Positions 35,386 through 44,805 are shown, counted from the stretch's first letter. The stretch: 64,000 nt of DNA from Rufibacter roseus (GCF_001647285.1 NZ_LRML01000012.1:1-64000), one strand, 5' to 3'. Made by a program: numbers and translations. The notes: generated by a model from the letters alone, not told the origin.

Positions 35386-35814
35386 ATGACCCAAGAACTT
35401 CGCAATATATTTGACAAGGTTTTTTTAACGATTACCGAGGATCATGAAAACCGCTGGGTTTTTGTCGACTGGTCGGGGTATTTAACAGAAGAAAATATAA
35501 AGGCTGGCGCCTTGGCTTACACCAAAGTCATTAAAGACACTGGGTTTAGCTGCGTACTAAATGACACTACCAAGGTAGTAGGTAGTTGGGACCACTCTCT
35601 AGACTGGGTGGTGAACGAATGGAGCGTGCAGGCCGCGGCTGCCGGAGTGAGGCACTTTGCCATGGTGACCGCCCCAGAGACCTTTGCTCAGACTTCGGCC
35701 GAGAACTTCTACTCTAACGTAAAAGCCTTCAAGATTAATGTTTTTGATAATCTGGAAGAGGCAAGCCGTTGGCTCAGAAAGTATTCCCTTCATAATGGTT
35801 CCAGTTTAATTTAG
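35386..35814 (+). CDS. STAS-like protein, first of a tandem paralogous pair
   Basis: A 142-residue soluble alpha/beta protein from ATG 35386; a GTG at 35344 would add 14 residues. Alternating strands and helices (WVFVDWSGYLTEENIKAGALA, FSCVLNDTTKVVGSWDHSLDWVVNEW, RHFAMVTAPETFA) suggest a SpoIIAA/STAS-like fold. It shares the block GSWD...L.W..NEW....AG.R with the next gene, so the two are paralogues. A role in partner-switch or PAS-type signalling is plausible but not shown. Confidence 0.72.
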   Translation: MTQELRNIFDKVFLTITEDHENRWVFVDWSGYLTEENIKAGALAYTKVIKDTGFSCVLNDTTKVVGSWDHSLDWVVNEWSVQAAAAGVRHFAMVTAPETFAQTSAENFYSNVKAFKINVFDNLEEASRWLRKYSLHNGSSLI

Positions 35815-35827
35815 GTAAGGCAACAAA

Positions 35828-36238
35828 ATGGAAGAGCAGATAGAACTTAAAAAGGTCTTTGGTGACGTTTTTTTCAGAGCCGGCAGAAAAGAAGACAAAT
35901 CCATTCTGTATGCCTATTGGTACGGAGTGCAGAGTGAAGAGACCGTGAAAGACGGCGGTTACAAAATGTTGAGCTTAATCAAAGAAAAGCCTTATAACAA
36001 ACTCATGAACAGTAATGAGCATGTCATAGGCTCATGGGACATGGCCTTGGAATGGGCCGAAAATGAATGGGCACCCGCTATGCGGAAAGCCGGTCTGCGC
36101 TATTTGGCTTACGTAGTACCCGCCAGTATTTTCGCCACCCTCACCGTTGAATCTTTGATTCAGCGCATTGATGACGAATTTGAGATAAGAACCTTCAAAA
36201 GCGAAGAGCAAGCCGAACAATGGCTAATGTCTGTTTAA
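35828..36238 (+). CDS. STAS-like protein, second of a tandem paralogous pair
   Basis: A 136-residue protein 13 bases after its paralogue and surely co-transcribed. It has the same pattern (LYAYWYGVQSEETVKDGGYK, EHVIGSWDMALEWAENEW, RKAGLRYLAYVVPASIFA) but has diverged elsewhere, so the duplication is not recent. Fold as for the upstream gene. The invariant GSWD and NEW positions probably form the shared functional surface. Confidence 0.72.
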   Translation: MEEQIELKKVFGDVFFRAGRKEDKSILYAYWYGVQSEETVKDGGYKMLSLIKEKPYNKLMNSNEHVIGSWDMALEWAENEWAPAMRKAGLRYLAYVVPASIFATLTVESLIQRIDDEFEIRTFKSEEQAEQWLMSV

Positions 36239-36289
36239 GACAGAGCCCTCGGCATTGAAGTTTTAGTTATAGCACTTTATAAACCTGAT

Positions 36290-36345
36290 CCTGTTTTGGG
36301 GCTGTTTTCATGAAAGCAGGCCTAAAACAGGACCCGGTTTTTTTC
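36290..36345. repeat. Dispersed palindrome copy acting as terminator
   Basis: CCTGTTTTGGGGCTG...GCAGGCCTAAAACAGG, followed by GGTTTTTTTC. It lies between the converging STAS-like pair and the GMC gene. Confidence 0.88.
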
Positions 36346-38060
36346 TAGATATTCTGCTTCTTCAGCTCCCCTACCGCATGGTCTACCGCACGGGCCGTTA
36401 AAGCCATGTACGTGAGCGATGGGTTTTGAGTGGAGGTGGAGGTCATGCAAGCGCCGTCTGTTACGTACACATTGGGGCAAGCGTGCAGCTGGTTGTATTT
36501 GTTCAGCAGCGAGGTCTTAGGGTCATTGCCCATGCGTACGCCACCCATTTCGTGTATATCCAGCCCCGGGGCCTGCTTTGAATCTGATTTATGAATGTTA
36601 GTAAAGCCTGCCTTGGTGAACATTTCCTCCATCTGGGTCAGGTAATCGGCTACCATCTTCTCGTCATTGTCATCATAGCCAATGGAGATGTTCAGAAGCG
36701 GTATACCCCAGGCGTCTTTCTGGTCTTTGCTCAAACTCAACTGACTTTCTTCCTTCGGAATTGTTTCGCCCATCATGTGCGATTGTACTTCCCAGTTGCC
36801 TAACCTTGGGTTTAGGAGCTGTTTTTTCAATTCTACACCAAAACCAGAAGTATCTTCCACCAAACCCCGCTGGGCATTGAAACCTGCTGCGTAGCCACGC
36901 AAAAAGTCTGTTTCCTGGCGGTGCAGGTTCCGGAAGCGCGGGATATAGCCACCGCCGGCAGGGTTACGGCCATCGGTGGTGAACTCCTGAAGTCCCTCAT
37001 ATTCCGCCCTTATTCTGGCTCTGTAGTTATGGAAGGCCACGTACTTGCCCAGCAAACCATTGTCATTGCCCAATCCATTCGGGAAACGGGACGAGGTGGA
37101 GTTGAGCAGAATCTGGTTTGTGTTGAAAGCCGAGGCGTTTACAAAAATAACCGGCGCGTAATACTCTGTTGCTTCTTTAGTTTGGGCGTTAATTACCCGC
37201 ACGCCCGTGGCTTTTCCGGCCTGCTCGTCATACAGCACTGATTCCACCACCGAATGCGGCAGCAGCGTCAGGTTACCAGTTCTTTCAGCCCATGGCAGTG
37301 TAGAAGCATTGCTGCTGAAATAGCCCCCAAACGGACAGCCGCGCTGGCAAAGCGTTCGGTTCTGGCACTGCGCCCGGCCCTGGTCAAAATGTATTTGGTT
37401 AGGCTTTGACAAGTGCGCGCAGCGGGCACTGATGACATGCCGGTTGCCATAGTTCTTTCTGAGCGACTGGCTGAAATAATTCTCAACGCTGTTCAGCGGG
37501 TAAGCTGGCAGAAAATCACCGTCTGGCAATTCAGGCAGACCGTCGGTATTTCCGGAGATACCGGCAAATTTTTCTACGTGGCTGTACCACGGTGCCAGAT
37601 CTTTGTACCTGATAGGCCAGTCTACCGCAAAACCATCTCGCGCAGGGCCTTCAAAGTCGAAGTCGCTCCAGCGTTGGGTTTGCCGAGCCCATAGCAACGA
37701 CTTACCGCCTACCTGCTGGCCGCGTATCCAGTCAAATGGCTTTTCCTGCACATAGGGCTGCTCCTCGTCCTTCACAAAAAAATGCATGGCATCTTCCCGG
37801 AACGCGTAGCAGCGGCTCACCACTGGGTTTTTCTCCCGTATTTCATGCGGCACCTCTCCCCTATGCTCAAATTCATAGGGCATTTTATTTGTGGTGGGGT
37901 AATCTATGTTGTGCTTTACATCGCGGCCACGTTCCAGCACCAAGGTTTTCAGGCCTTTCTCAGTGAATTCCTTGGCTGCCCAACCGCCACTTATGCCTGA
38001 ACCTATGACAATGGCGTCATACGTGCGCTGCTTTTTACTTTCTGTATTCAAATTGGCCAT
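36345..38060 (-). CDS. GMC family oxidoreductase
   Basis: A 571-residue FAD-dependent dehydrogenase. The FAD motif is VIGSGISGGWAA (about residues 18-29); further GMC marks are GGKSLLWARQTQRW, VNASAFNTNQILLNS, and the C-terminal active-site region HEMGGVRMG ... STSTQNPSLTYMALTARA. It resembles the large subunit of gluconate/sugar dehydrogenases. The preceding gene, 3 bases upstream, encodes the small subunit (subunit 3 type), so the pair likely forms a membrane-associated sugar or polyol dehydrogenase passing electrons to the respiratory chain. Confidence 0.94.
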   Translation of the reverse strand: MANLNTESKKQRTYDAIVIGSGISGGWAAKEFTEKGLKTLVLERGRDVKHNIDYPTTNKMPYEFEHRGEVPHEIREKNPVVSRCYAFREDAMHFFVKDEEQPYVQEKPFDWIRGQQVGGKSLLWARQTQRWSDFDFEGPARDGFAVDWPIRYKDLAPWYSHVEKFAGISGNTDGLPELPDGDFLPAYPLNSVENYFSQSLRKNYGNRHVISARCAHLSKPNQIHFDQGRAQCQNRTLCQRGCPFGGYFSSNASTLPWAERTGNLTLLPHSVVESVLYDEQAGKATGVRVINAQTKEATEYYAPVIFVNASAFNTNQILLNSTSSRFPNGLGNDNGLLGKYVAFHNYRARIRAEYEGLQEFTTDGRNPAGGGYIPRFRNLHRQETDFLRGYAAGFNAQRGLVEDTSGFGVELKKQLLNPRLGNWEVQSHMMGETIPKEESQLSLSKDQKDAWGIPLLNISIGYDDNDEKMVADYLTQMEEMFTKAGFTNIHKSDSKQAPGLDIHEMGGVRMGNDPKTSLLNKYNQLHACPNVYVTDGACMTSTSTQNPSLTYMALTARAVDHAVGELKKQNI

Positions 38061-38063
38061 GGC

Positions 38064-38600
38064 TTAGCTTATTGAGGCGGTGGTTACTGGGTGCACTGCC
38101 ACGTATCGGCTGGGTACTAACTCATACTTGCGAAGCTTGGTCATGACCAGTTCTGAATTAAGATACCCTTTAATGGTTTGTTTTTTCAAAATAGAATAAA
38201 AGGCCAGCACCTCTTCAGGTGCTTTCCCGGCGTTTACTTCAGCAATCAATCTCTGCCGTTGCTCCGGAGTGGCTTCTTGAAAAGAGTTTCCTAACTGCTT
38301 TTTGGTTATTTTCTGGAAAACCTCCATTCCACGCATAAAATCTTTCTGTTCTTTGGGGGAGTAGCAATCATCTACCATGTCCAGCGTGAACAGGTGCAGA
38401 CCCAGGTCTTTGGCTCCGGGTGTTTCTGTGGCCGGAAGAAGAACTTCTACCACCTCAGCGAGCAGTTTTTCCTGCGTCTGGCTCACCTCCAGGTGCCGGA
38501 GCGGAATGGATGCTCTTCCGTCTTCCATCACGCAAGACGGCACCACAATTAGCCCTCCGGTTAAAATAAGAATGCCTTTTACAGCGGAACGCCTATCCAT
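38064..38600 (-). CDS. Gluconate 2-dehydrogenase subunit 3 family protein
   Basis: A 178-residue small subunit. The N-terminus (MDRRSAVKGILILTGGLIVVPSC) has two Arg before a hydrophobic stretch, similar to a Tat signal, and ends in a Cys that may be lipidated. The body matches the subunit-3 family (LAEVVEVLLPATETPGAKDLGL ... FMRGMEVFQKITKKQLG). It probably carries the catalytic GMC subunit out through Tat and anchors it. First gene of the two-gene operon. Confidence 0.92.
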   Translation of the reverse strand: MDRRSAVKGILILTGGLIVVPSCVMEDGRASIPLRHLEVSQTQEKLLAEVVEVLLPATETPGAKDLGLHLFTLDMVDDCYSPKEQKDFMRGMEVFQKITKKQLGNSFQEATPEQRQRLIAEVNAGKAPEEVLAFYSILKKQTIKGYLNSELVMTKLRKYELVPSRYVAVHPVTTASIS

Positions 38601-38802
38601 ATTTTCCCCTTATGTACATGTCAAGTTAATCACCAGGGCAAGATTAGCCCGTGGCGGAACCACTATGTTACAAAATTTTTAAGATATATGCTAGACTTAA
38701 CCGCTTTACTTACTGATTCGCATTATTTCAGTAGCATAAATAAAGGAATTGTAAAACTACTTCCTACGCCTTCTGTAATTCAGGAAGAAGTAAAAACTGT
38801 CT

Positions 38803-38838
38803 GTTTTAGCCCTATTTTTAGAAATACAGGTTTAAAAC
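38803..38838. repeat. Dispersed palindrome copy
   Basis: GTTTTAGCCCTATTTTTAG...ACAGGTTTAAAAC, 3' of the minus-strand DUF805 gene. Confidence 0.75.
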
Positions 38839-38873
38839 GCTGTTTCATGTCAAGCGGCTCAATGGGTTATTTG

Positions 38874-39308
38874 CTATTTCTGAACAGGCTCCTTTTGCCA
38901 GAATTCATCATTCAAATCTTCCAGCACTTTTTCATCAAATCCGGGAGGTTGGCCGAATTTATTCTTTTTGTGATCTCCCTCCCAGAACAATAAAACCAGC
39001 ATAAAAAAAGGAATTAGCTGTAACCAACCTGAGGTGCCCATATCATGGCTTCGTTTTGCACCTTGAGCTAGAATAAACCACAGAAAGGGTACGTTCAGGG
39101 CCAGCACTAGCACAATTTCCAGTGAGTCTGTGGCAGACGACAAATAGTTTTGGAGGTTGGTTAGAGGATGAAAACCCAGCACAATGACACTACCTCCAGA
39201 CTCAGTAAGGTACGTGAGCAATACCCCGAACAAGAAGAAGACAAGGTAAGACAGTCCGTACTCTAACCTTCTTATTCTGCCGGAAAAAGAGAAAGGATTT
39301 CTGAACAT
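38874..39308 (-). CDS. DUF805 family membrane protein
   Basis: A 144-residue inner-membrane protein beginning with the DUF805 hallmark FRNPFSFSGRIRRLEYGLSY. Three hydrophobic segments follow, then the AQGAKRSHDMGTSGWLQLIPF block with the conserved Arg-x-His-Asp. Function unknown. The C-terminal tail (residues 115-144) is polar and acidic. Single gene. Confidence 0.92.
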   Translation of the reverse strand: MFRNPFSFSGRIRRLEYGLSYLVFFLFGVLLTYLTESGGSVIVLGFHPLTNLQNYLSSATDSLEIVLVLALNVPFLWFILAQGAKRSHDMGTSGWLQLIPFFMLVLLFWEGDHKKNKFGQPPGFDEKVLEDLNDEFWQKEPVQK

Positions 39309-39393
39309 GCTGGGCTTGCTGATTTTGCTTCTTCTTCTAAAGTACTTCTATTCCTCTGAAAAGTCAAGCCGCAGCGGTAAGCAGATTTAACGG

Positions 39394-39648
39394 TTAACAA
39401 TCGCAGGTAAAGTCGCGGCTGTTGTAACTGTCAGATGCCACGTCGCCTATTTTTACCAATTGGTCAAACAGAACTTCCTGCCCAGTTACCAGCTCCAGCG
39501 TCAAGGCCCCATCTTTCTCCTCCACTTTTTTTATCATGGTGGTGACGGTGAGGTACTCATGCAGTTCGGTGCGGTACTGTATTTTCAGGAATTTCTTTTT
39601 CTGTACGGCCTCGTTTACTGCCGCTACTAGTCTCTCGTCCATAGCCAT
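39394..39648 (-). CDS. Small beta-rich hypothetical protein
   Basis: An 84-residue soluble protein. After a short helix (DERLVAAVNEAVQKKK) it is predicted to be all beta (FLKIQYRTELHEYLTVTTMI, LTLELVTGQEVLFDQLVKI), so a small Sm/SH3-like barrel is possible, with some resemblance to WYL- or Rof-like small barrels. It ends in Cys-Asp-Cys. Not assigned to a family with confidence. Confidence 0.65.
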   Translation of the reverse strand: MAMDERLVAAVNEAVQKKKFLKIQYRTELHEYLTVTTMIKKVEEKDGALTLELVTGQEVLFDQLVKIGDVASDSYNSRDFTCDC

Positions 39649-39681
39649 AAAATTAACTGATATGCTTACCTATACGGCTGG

Positions 39682-39723
39682 AGCGTTTTAGGTTTGTTTT
39701 CCGGAAAGCAGGCCCAAAACGCT
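39682..39723. repeat. Dispersed palindrome copy overlapping a stop codon
   Basis: AGCGTTTTAGGTTTG...GCAGGCCCAAAACGCT. Its last two bases are part of the stop codon (39722-39724) of the DoxX gene. Confidence 0.85.
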
Positions 39724-40129
39724 ACCGGCTCCGGCGCAGTTTGGCATCAAAGGAATACTGATTCCAATCTGACACAAACAGCAGCAGCCCCGCCAGGTAC
39801 AGGCCGTACATCATTTGCACAAATACGTTCTGCCATTCCTCTAAAAGGCACGAGCCGAAAATAAGAGCCAGCACCACCAGGGCACCGGCTATTAAGCTCT
39901 GGCGGGTGAAAAGGCCAAGCACCAGCAACAACCCAATGACCAATTCGGCAACAGGCAAGAAGTAGCTAAAAGGCTGCACCAAAGCCGTGGGCAGCATAGA
40001 ATCCTGGAACAGCCCCACCATCCAGCTGCTGAATTTGTCAAGCTTTGGCAACCGAACCAGCCCGTGCCCAAAAAAACTCAATGCTATAGGCAGACGGGCA
40101 AACAGAAAGGCTAGTGAGGCATTCTTCAT
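39722..40129 (-). CDS. DoxX family membrane protein
   Basis: A 135-residue, four-TM protein from ATG 40129 (MKNASLAFLFARLPIALSFFGHGLVRL). It shows the DoxX features GHGL, PVAELVIGLLLVLGLFTR and a C-terminal short polar tail. DoxX-type proteins are linked to respiratory or oxidative-stress complexes, without a defined reaction. The in-frame ATG at 40213 runs through a degenerate palindrome (40146-40183) and is rejected. The stop overlaps another palindrome. Confidence 0.9.
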   Translation of the reverse strand: MKNASLAFLFARLPIALSFFGHGLVRLPKLDKFSSWMVGLFQDSMLPTALVQPFSYFLPVAELVIGLLLVLGLFTRQSLIAGALVVLALIFGSCLLEEWQNVFVQMMYGLYLAGLLLFVSDWNQYSFDAKLRRSR

Positions 40130-40145
40130 GCTAAAAAGGGTAAGT

Positions 40146-40183
40146 GTTTGGGGGCTCTTTTTCTTAAAATAGATGATAAACAG
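40146..40183. repeat. Degenerate dispersed palindrome copy
   Basis: GTTTGGGGGCTCTTTTTC...TAGATGATAAACAG, between the end of the HAD gene and the start of the DoxX gene. The arms are no longer fully complementary. Confidence 0.55.
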
Positions 40184-40199
40184 CTTTTCCTTTTGACCT

Positions 40200-41000
40200 C
40201 TACTCCCCTGCAACCTGCCGCAGCACTTCCACCACTCCGTTTTGGGTGTTGCTTTTGGCTCTGAGCTTAGCGGCCTGTTTTATGTCTTCATGCGCGTTTT
40301 CCATGGCATAAGAGAAGTGGGCATGGTCCATCATTTTGAGGTCATTCAAATAATCACCGAACACCATGGTTTGCTCCGGCGTTATGCCGAATTTCTTCTG
40401 CACGGCCTGCAGGGCAACACCCTTATTCGCTTCTCTGTGGCAGATGTCCAGCCAGATTTTACCCGAAACAGTTACCTGCAAGTGCGTTCTTTCTTCCTGA
40501 AAGTAGGTGTTGCTGTTACTTTCAGATCCGGCTAAATCACAGATGGCAATTTTAAGAAACTCATCATCGGTTATTTGTAACAGATCCTCTACCACCTGCA
40601 CCTCGTCATAGTAAAGCTTTACCTGGTCCATAAACTCCTGCGCGGTATTATCTACATAAGCCGTTTTCTTGCCACAGAGCACAATGTAAACGCCGGGTAC
40701 TGTTCGGGCTTTCTGCAGAAGCTGCTGGGTTGTTTCCAGCGGCATGGCCTGCACCAAAATCTCTTCCCCTTGAAAAGCGGTATAACTTCCGTTTTCGGCC
40801 ATGAACACAATGTCATTCTTGATAGGCTCAAACAGGTTCAGCAAGTTGTAGTACTGCCTTCCGCTGGCGGCGGCAAACAGAATCCCCTTGGCTTTGAGCG
40901 CCTCATAAACAGGATAGAAATCGGGACTAAGTTGGTGCTGGGGGTCCAGCAGGGTGCCGTCCATGTCGGAGGCTATGAGTTTTATGTTTGAAAAATCCAT
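40200..41000 (-). CDS. Cof-type HAD family hydrolase
   Basis: A 266-residue haloacid-dehalogenase phosphatase. Motif I is SDMDGTLLD (nucleophile Asp), motif II AAASGRQYYNL, and the motif III/IV region ANKGVALQAVQKKFGI ... MVFGDYLNDLKMMDHAHFSYAM. The cap is of the Cof (C2B) type. Members dephosphorylate sugar phosphates and cofactors such as FMN or pyridoxal phosphate. ATG 41000 is preferred over ATG 41009. Lies 56 bases after corA in the same direction. Confidence 0.93.
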   Translation of the reverse strand: MDFSNIKLIASDMDGTLLDPQHQLSPDFYPVYEALKAKGILFAAASGRQYYNLLNLFEPIKNDIVFMAENGSYTAFQGEEILVQAMPLETTQQLLQKARTVPGVYIVLCGKKTAYVDNTAQEFMDQVKLYYDEVQVVEDLLQITDDEFLKIAICDLAGSESNSNTYFQEERTHLQVTVSGKIWLDICHREANKGVALQAVQKKFGITPEQTMVFGDYLNDLKMMDHAHFSYAMENAHEDIKQAAKLRAKSNTQNGVVEVLRQVAGE

Positions 41001-41056
41001 TGAATACATTTAGAGAAGTTAGCCAGGCTATTCGCCACGCCAAGCTCCAGTAGAAA

Positions 41057-42007
41057 CTAAAGCCACTTTTTCCGCTTGAAGTACCACAAAAACGCCATGG
41101 AAGAAAGCAGCATGAGCACCAAGGCAAAAGGGTAACCAAACCGCCACCGCAGCTCCGGCATAAAATCGAAGTTCATGCCGTAAATGCTGGCAATAAGCGT
41201 GGGCGGCATGAACACCACCGTTACCACGGTAAATATTTTGATAACTTGGTTCTGCTCAATGTTCACCAAACCCAGAAACGTGTTCTGCAGGTACTCTAGC
41301 CGCTCAAAACTGAACTGGGTATGTTGCAAAAGGGAGCCAATGTCTTTGATGACAATGCGCAGCCTGTCCTTCTCGGGCTCTTCTACTATAAAAGACCGCA
41401 GCAGCGAAGACACCAGCCTTTGCTTATCTACAATGCTCTCGCGAATTTGAATGGTGTTTTCCTGCAGTTCTGAAATACGCAGCAGCACTTCCTCTTCAAT
41501 TGACTTTTCCTTTACCAGCCGCTTGCTTACAAGGTTGGTTTTGCGGGTGAGGAGCTCAATAAAGTCGGCATCGTTGTCAATCTGGGTTTCCAGGAGCAAA
41601 AGCCAAATCTGGATGGCCTTAATGGTGGTTCCCTTGAAAGTCTTCATCTTGCGTACCGTTTCCCCAAACGACTTCATTTCAGTGCGGCGCAGGGTAAACA
41701 ATACATCGTCTTTGAGTATGAAGGAAACCTGGCGGGTAATGTAGCCGCCGTCTTGGTGCATCACAAAAGCTGCGTTGGCCTCCAGTAAGCTATCGTCTTC
41801 ATAATAGCGCGAACTGCTCTCAATCTCGGCGGCCTCCTGCGGGGTAAAGAACTCAATACCGAACTCTTCCTCTACCCGACGCATCTCATGGTCTGAGGGT
41901 GCCTGCAGGTCTACCCAAATGATACGCCCCTTCTCCTCTCCGTCAAAGTCATCTGGGTTTTTCTCCCAATGAAGTTCGTCTTTTCTTAAGTAGAAATTTC
42001 TGATCAT
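41057..42007 (-). CDS. corA: CorA family magnesium/cobalt transporter
   Basis: A 316-residue pentameric divalent-cation channel. The long cytosolic domain ends in the stalk helix, followed by TM1 and the diagnostic YGMNF motif (about residues 276-280), then TM2 and a basic tail (FKRKKWL). It takes up Mg2+ through the inner membrane. Probably the first gene of a short transcript with the HAD gene. Confidence 0.95.
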   Translation of the reverse strand: MIRNFYLRKDELHWEKNPDDFDGEEKGRIIWVDLQAPSDHEMRRVEEEFGIEFFTPQEAAEIESSSRYYEDDSLLEANAAFVMHQDGGYITRQVSFILKDDVLFTLRRTEMKSFGETVRKMKTFKGTTIKAIQIWLLLLETQIDNDADFIELLTRKTNLVSKRLVKEKSIEEEVLLRISELQENTIQIRESIVDKQRLVSSLLRSFIVEEPEKDRLRIVIKDIGSLLQHTQFSFERLEYLQNTFLGLVNIEQNQVIKIFTVVTVVFMPPTLIASIYGMNFDFMPELRWRFGYPFALVLMLLSSMAFLWYFKRKKWL

Positions 42008-42425
42008 GTCGCTCTTGGTGTTGCCCTGTCAGTCCTCTTCTTCGGCTGTTGCCCTTTTCCTCTGCAAACCTACTAATTAAATCTTTGATTGCGGGCAGCC
42101 CCGTTTGTTCAAAGAATAGGCTATGTATGGCTACGCCATTTGCTCTAACTACTCAACATACCGTTAGGTTTTGTGTGCTGGCAATCTTTATCAAAGAAAA
42201 TGCCCTCCGCAGCTCTCTTTACCACCTCGTAAACTTGCACGATCTTCTGATTATCCAATTTTAATATGGTTTTAATATAAATTATACTGATTTTAATACA
42301 ACTAGCTGTTGATTTAGCCCGTATTCCTAACATTAGCTTTACTGGTTTACTCTCTTTCACCATAATTCCTGTGCTATCTCCAGCACGTAATGCGCCTTTT
42401 CTTCACACACCAAACCAATTGACTC
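42008..42425. other. Divergent intergenic region corA-katE
   Basis: About 420 bp, AT-rich from 42180 to 42360, holding both promoters. Two short opposing frames overlap here (42049-42264 and 42145-42363), but neither has protein-like features. No dispersed palindrome. Confidence 0.5.
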
Positions 42426-44639
42426 ATGGATCACAACGAGAAAAAAAATGACAAGCCTCAAACTACCTTTGACCCTGACAAGGTAGATGAAAACAGCAAA
42501 AACCAGCAATTGGAAGCCTTTCGGGAAGACCCAAAGGAGCAGTATTACACCACCAACCAAGGCCTGCGCATCAGCGATACCGACAACTCCCTCACCGCCG
42601 GTGACCGTGGGCCTACGCTTCTGGAAGATTTTCACCTGAGGGAGAAGATGACCCACTTTGACCATGAGTCTATTCCGGAGCGCATAGTACACGCCCGCGG
42701 CTCTGGCGCCCACGGCTATTTCCAGGCCTATGATGATTCCATGAAAAAATACACCAAGGCCAAGTTCCTAACCGAGCCTAACCGCCGTACACCCGTGTTT
42801 GTACGGTTTTCTACCGTGGTTGGCTCCCGTGGCTCCGCTGACACCGTGCGTGACGTGCGCGGCTTCGCCACCAAATTCTACACTGCTGAGGGTAACTATG
42901 ATCTGGTAGGCAACAACATGCCACCCTTCTTTATTCAGGATGGAATCAAGTTCCCGGACTTAGTGCACTCTATTAAGCCCGAGCCGCACAATGAAATGCC
43001 CCAAGCCTCGGCGGCGCACGATAATTTCTGGGACTTTGCCTCGCTCATGCCCGAAAGCACTCACATGCTCATGTGGGTTCTCTCTGACCGAGCTATTCCG
43101 CGCAGCTTTAGAATGATGGAGGGCTTTGGCGTGCACACGTTCCGGTTTATCAACGAGGAAGGCAAAGGCCGTTTTGTCAAGCTCCACTGGCGACCCATGT
43201 TGGGGGTAAAATCTCTGGTGTGGGACGAGGCCCAGAAGCTGGCCGGAAAAGATGCCGACTGGCTCCGCCGCGACCTATGGGAAGCCATTGAAGAAGGAAA
43301 TTACCCTGAATTTGAATTAGGTGTGCAGATTGTGGAAGAAGAAGATGAGCACGCGTTCGCCTTCGATTTACTAGACCCAACAAAGTTAATCCCAGAAGAA
43401 TTGGTACCCATCACACCCATCGGTAAAATGGTGCTCAACCGCAACCCAGACAACTTCTTCGCCGAGACCGAGCAGGTTGCATTTCACCCGGGCAATCTGG
43501 TTCCGGGCATTGACGTGACCAATGACCCATTGCTGCAGGGCCGCCTGTTCTCTTACCTAGATACCCAGTTAAACCGTTTCCACAGCTCCAATTTTGTGGA
43601 GGTGCCTATCAACCGACCAGTGGTACCGGTTCACAATGTAAACGGGGCCGGCTTCATGCGCCACACCATCAACAAAGGAAAAGTGAACTATACCCCTAAC
43701 TCCCTGGGCGGCGGATGCCCCATGATGGCACCGGAAAAAATGGGCGGCTATGTGCATTACATGGAAAAAGTGGAAGGTCACAAAATCAGGAAACGGAGCG
43801 AAAGCTTTGATGACCACTACAGCCAAGCCACGCTCTTCTGGAACTCCATGACTGAAACTGAGAAAAAGCATATTGTCAGTGCCTTACATTTTGAGCTGGG
43901 CAAAGTGGAAACGTTGGCGGTGCGCGAGCGGATGGTGCACAACCTGGCCCACGTAGATCTGGATCTTGCGGCCATGGTGGCCGAGGGCATAGGCGTTGAA
44001 GTTCCAACGGGTTCAGTGGCTGAAAAGGTAAAAAGCACCCTCGCCTCGTTCAAAGAAAAACTCTCCTCCAAAAAAATGGTAGATGAGTCGCCGGCGCTGA
44101 GCCAGGAAAAAGGCAAAAAGAAAACCGTAGCCACCTTAAAAATAGCCGTTTTGGCGGACCACGGTGTGGATGCGGAGCAGGTAATGCAGATCAAAGAAGC
44201 TCTGAAGGCCGAGGGCGTGGAAGCTAAAATCGTCTCCAAGTTCTTCGGTAAACTGAAAGGGAAGAACGGAAATGAGCTGGAGGTTGATAAAAACCACGTT
44301 ACCACTGCTTCAATCATGTTTGATGCTGTTCTTATTCCAGCGGGAAAAGAAAGTGTGGAGGCCATGAAAAAACAAGGCGATGCCCTACATTTTGTGAATG
44401 AGGCTTTCAAGCACTGCAAAACCATTGCGGCCCTAGGCGAGGGCATTGAGTTGCTGCAGTCCTCCCACATTCAGGGTGTAGACTTTGTGCAGCCAGAAGC
44501 CAGCAGCGTTACCACCAGCAAAGGAGTGGTAACGGCCGGCACCGGCGCTGATGTCAAAAGCTTCGTGAGCAGTTTCCTGGAAAGCCTGGGCGAGTACCGC
44601 CACTGGGAACGCGAAGAAAAAGCCATGATACCGGCCTAA
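42426..44639 (+). CDS. katE: Large-subunit (HPII-type) catalase
   Basis: A 737-residue heme catalase that disproportionates hydrogen peroxide. Catalytic His89 is in IVHARGSGAHG, the conserved Asn in NNMPPFFIQDGIKFPD, and the heme-ligand Tyr in GRLFSYLDTQLNR. Unlike small catalases it continues beyond residue ~510 into a Lys-rich linker (KEKLSSKKMVDES) and a C-terminal DJ-1/PfpI-like flavodoxin domain (LKIAVLADHGVDAEQV ... TIAALGEGIELLQSS), as in HPII. Cytosolic, probably tetrameric. Single gene with its own terminator. Confidence 0.96.
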   Translation: MDHNEKKNDKPQTTFDPDKVDENSKNQQLEAFREDPKEQYYTTNQGLRISDTDNSLTAGDRGPTLLEDFHLREKMTHFDHESIPERIVHARGSGAHGYFQAYDDSMKKYTKAKFLTEPNRRTPVFVRFSTVVGSRGSADTVRDVRGFATKFYTAEGNYDLVGNNMPPFFIQDGIKFPDLVHSIKPEPHNEMPQASAAHDNFWDFASLMPESTHMLMWVLSDRAIPRSFRMMEGFGVHTFRFINEEGKGRFVKLHWRPMLGVKSLVWDEAQKLAGKDADWLRRDLWEAIEEGNYPEFELGVQIVEEEDEHAFAFDLLDPTKLIPEELVPITPIGKMVLNRNPDNFFAETEQVAFHPGNLVPGIDVTNDPLLQGRLFSYLDTQLNRFHSSNFVEVPINRPVVPVHNVNGAGFMRHTINKGKVNYTPNSLGGGCPMMAPEKMGGYVHYMEKVEGHKIRKRSESFDDHYSQATLFWNSMTETEKKHIVSALHFELGKVETLAVRERMVHNLAHVDLDLAAMVAEGIGVEVPTGSVAEKVKSTLASFKEKLSSKKMVDESPALSQEKGKKKTVATLKIAVLADHGVDAEQVMQIKEALKAEGVEAKIVSKFFGKLKGKNGNELEVDKNHVTTASIMFDAVLIPAGKESVEAMKKQGDALHFVNEAFKHCKTIAALGEGIELLQSSHIQGVDFVQPEASSVTTSKGVVTAGTGADVKSFVSSFLESLGEYRHWEREEKAMIPA

Positions 44640-44666
44640 TTCCAGCTTCTTCTGCTAATCTAAAGA

Positions 44667-44701
44667 AAATCCCCACTAGAGATTTGGTGGGGATTTCTGT
44701 T
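44667..44701 (+). terminator. Intrinsic terminator of katE
   Basis: A 10-bp stem AAATCCCCAC (44667-44676) with GTGGGGATTT (44687-44696), then TCTGTT; 27 bases after the katE stop. Confidence 0.85.
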
Positions 44702-44805
44702 ATTATCCGAAATGAAAATAAACTAATCAGCAGTTTTCTACACTAGTTAGCTTCTGTTGTTCTCAGAAAATCATAGAAGAGGCTCCGCCGCAGGCAAACT
44801 TTATA

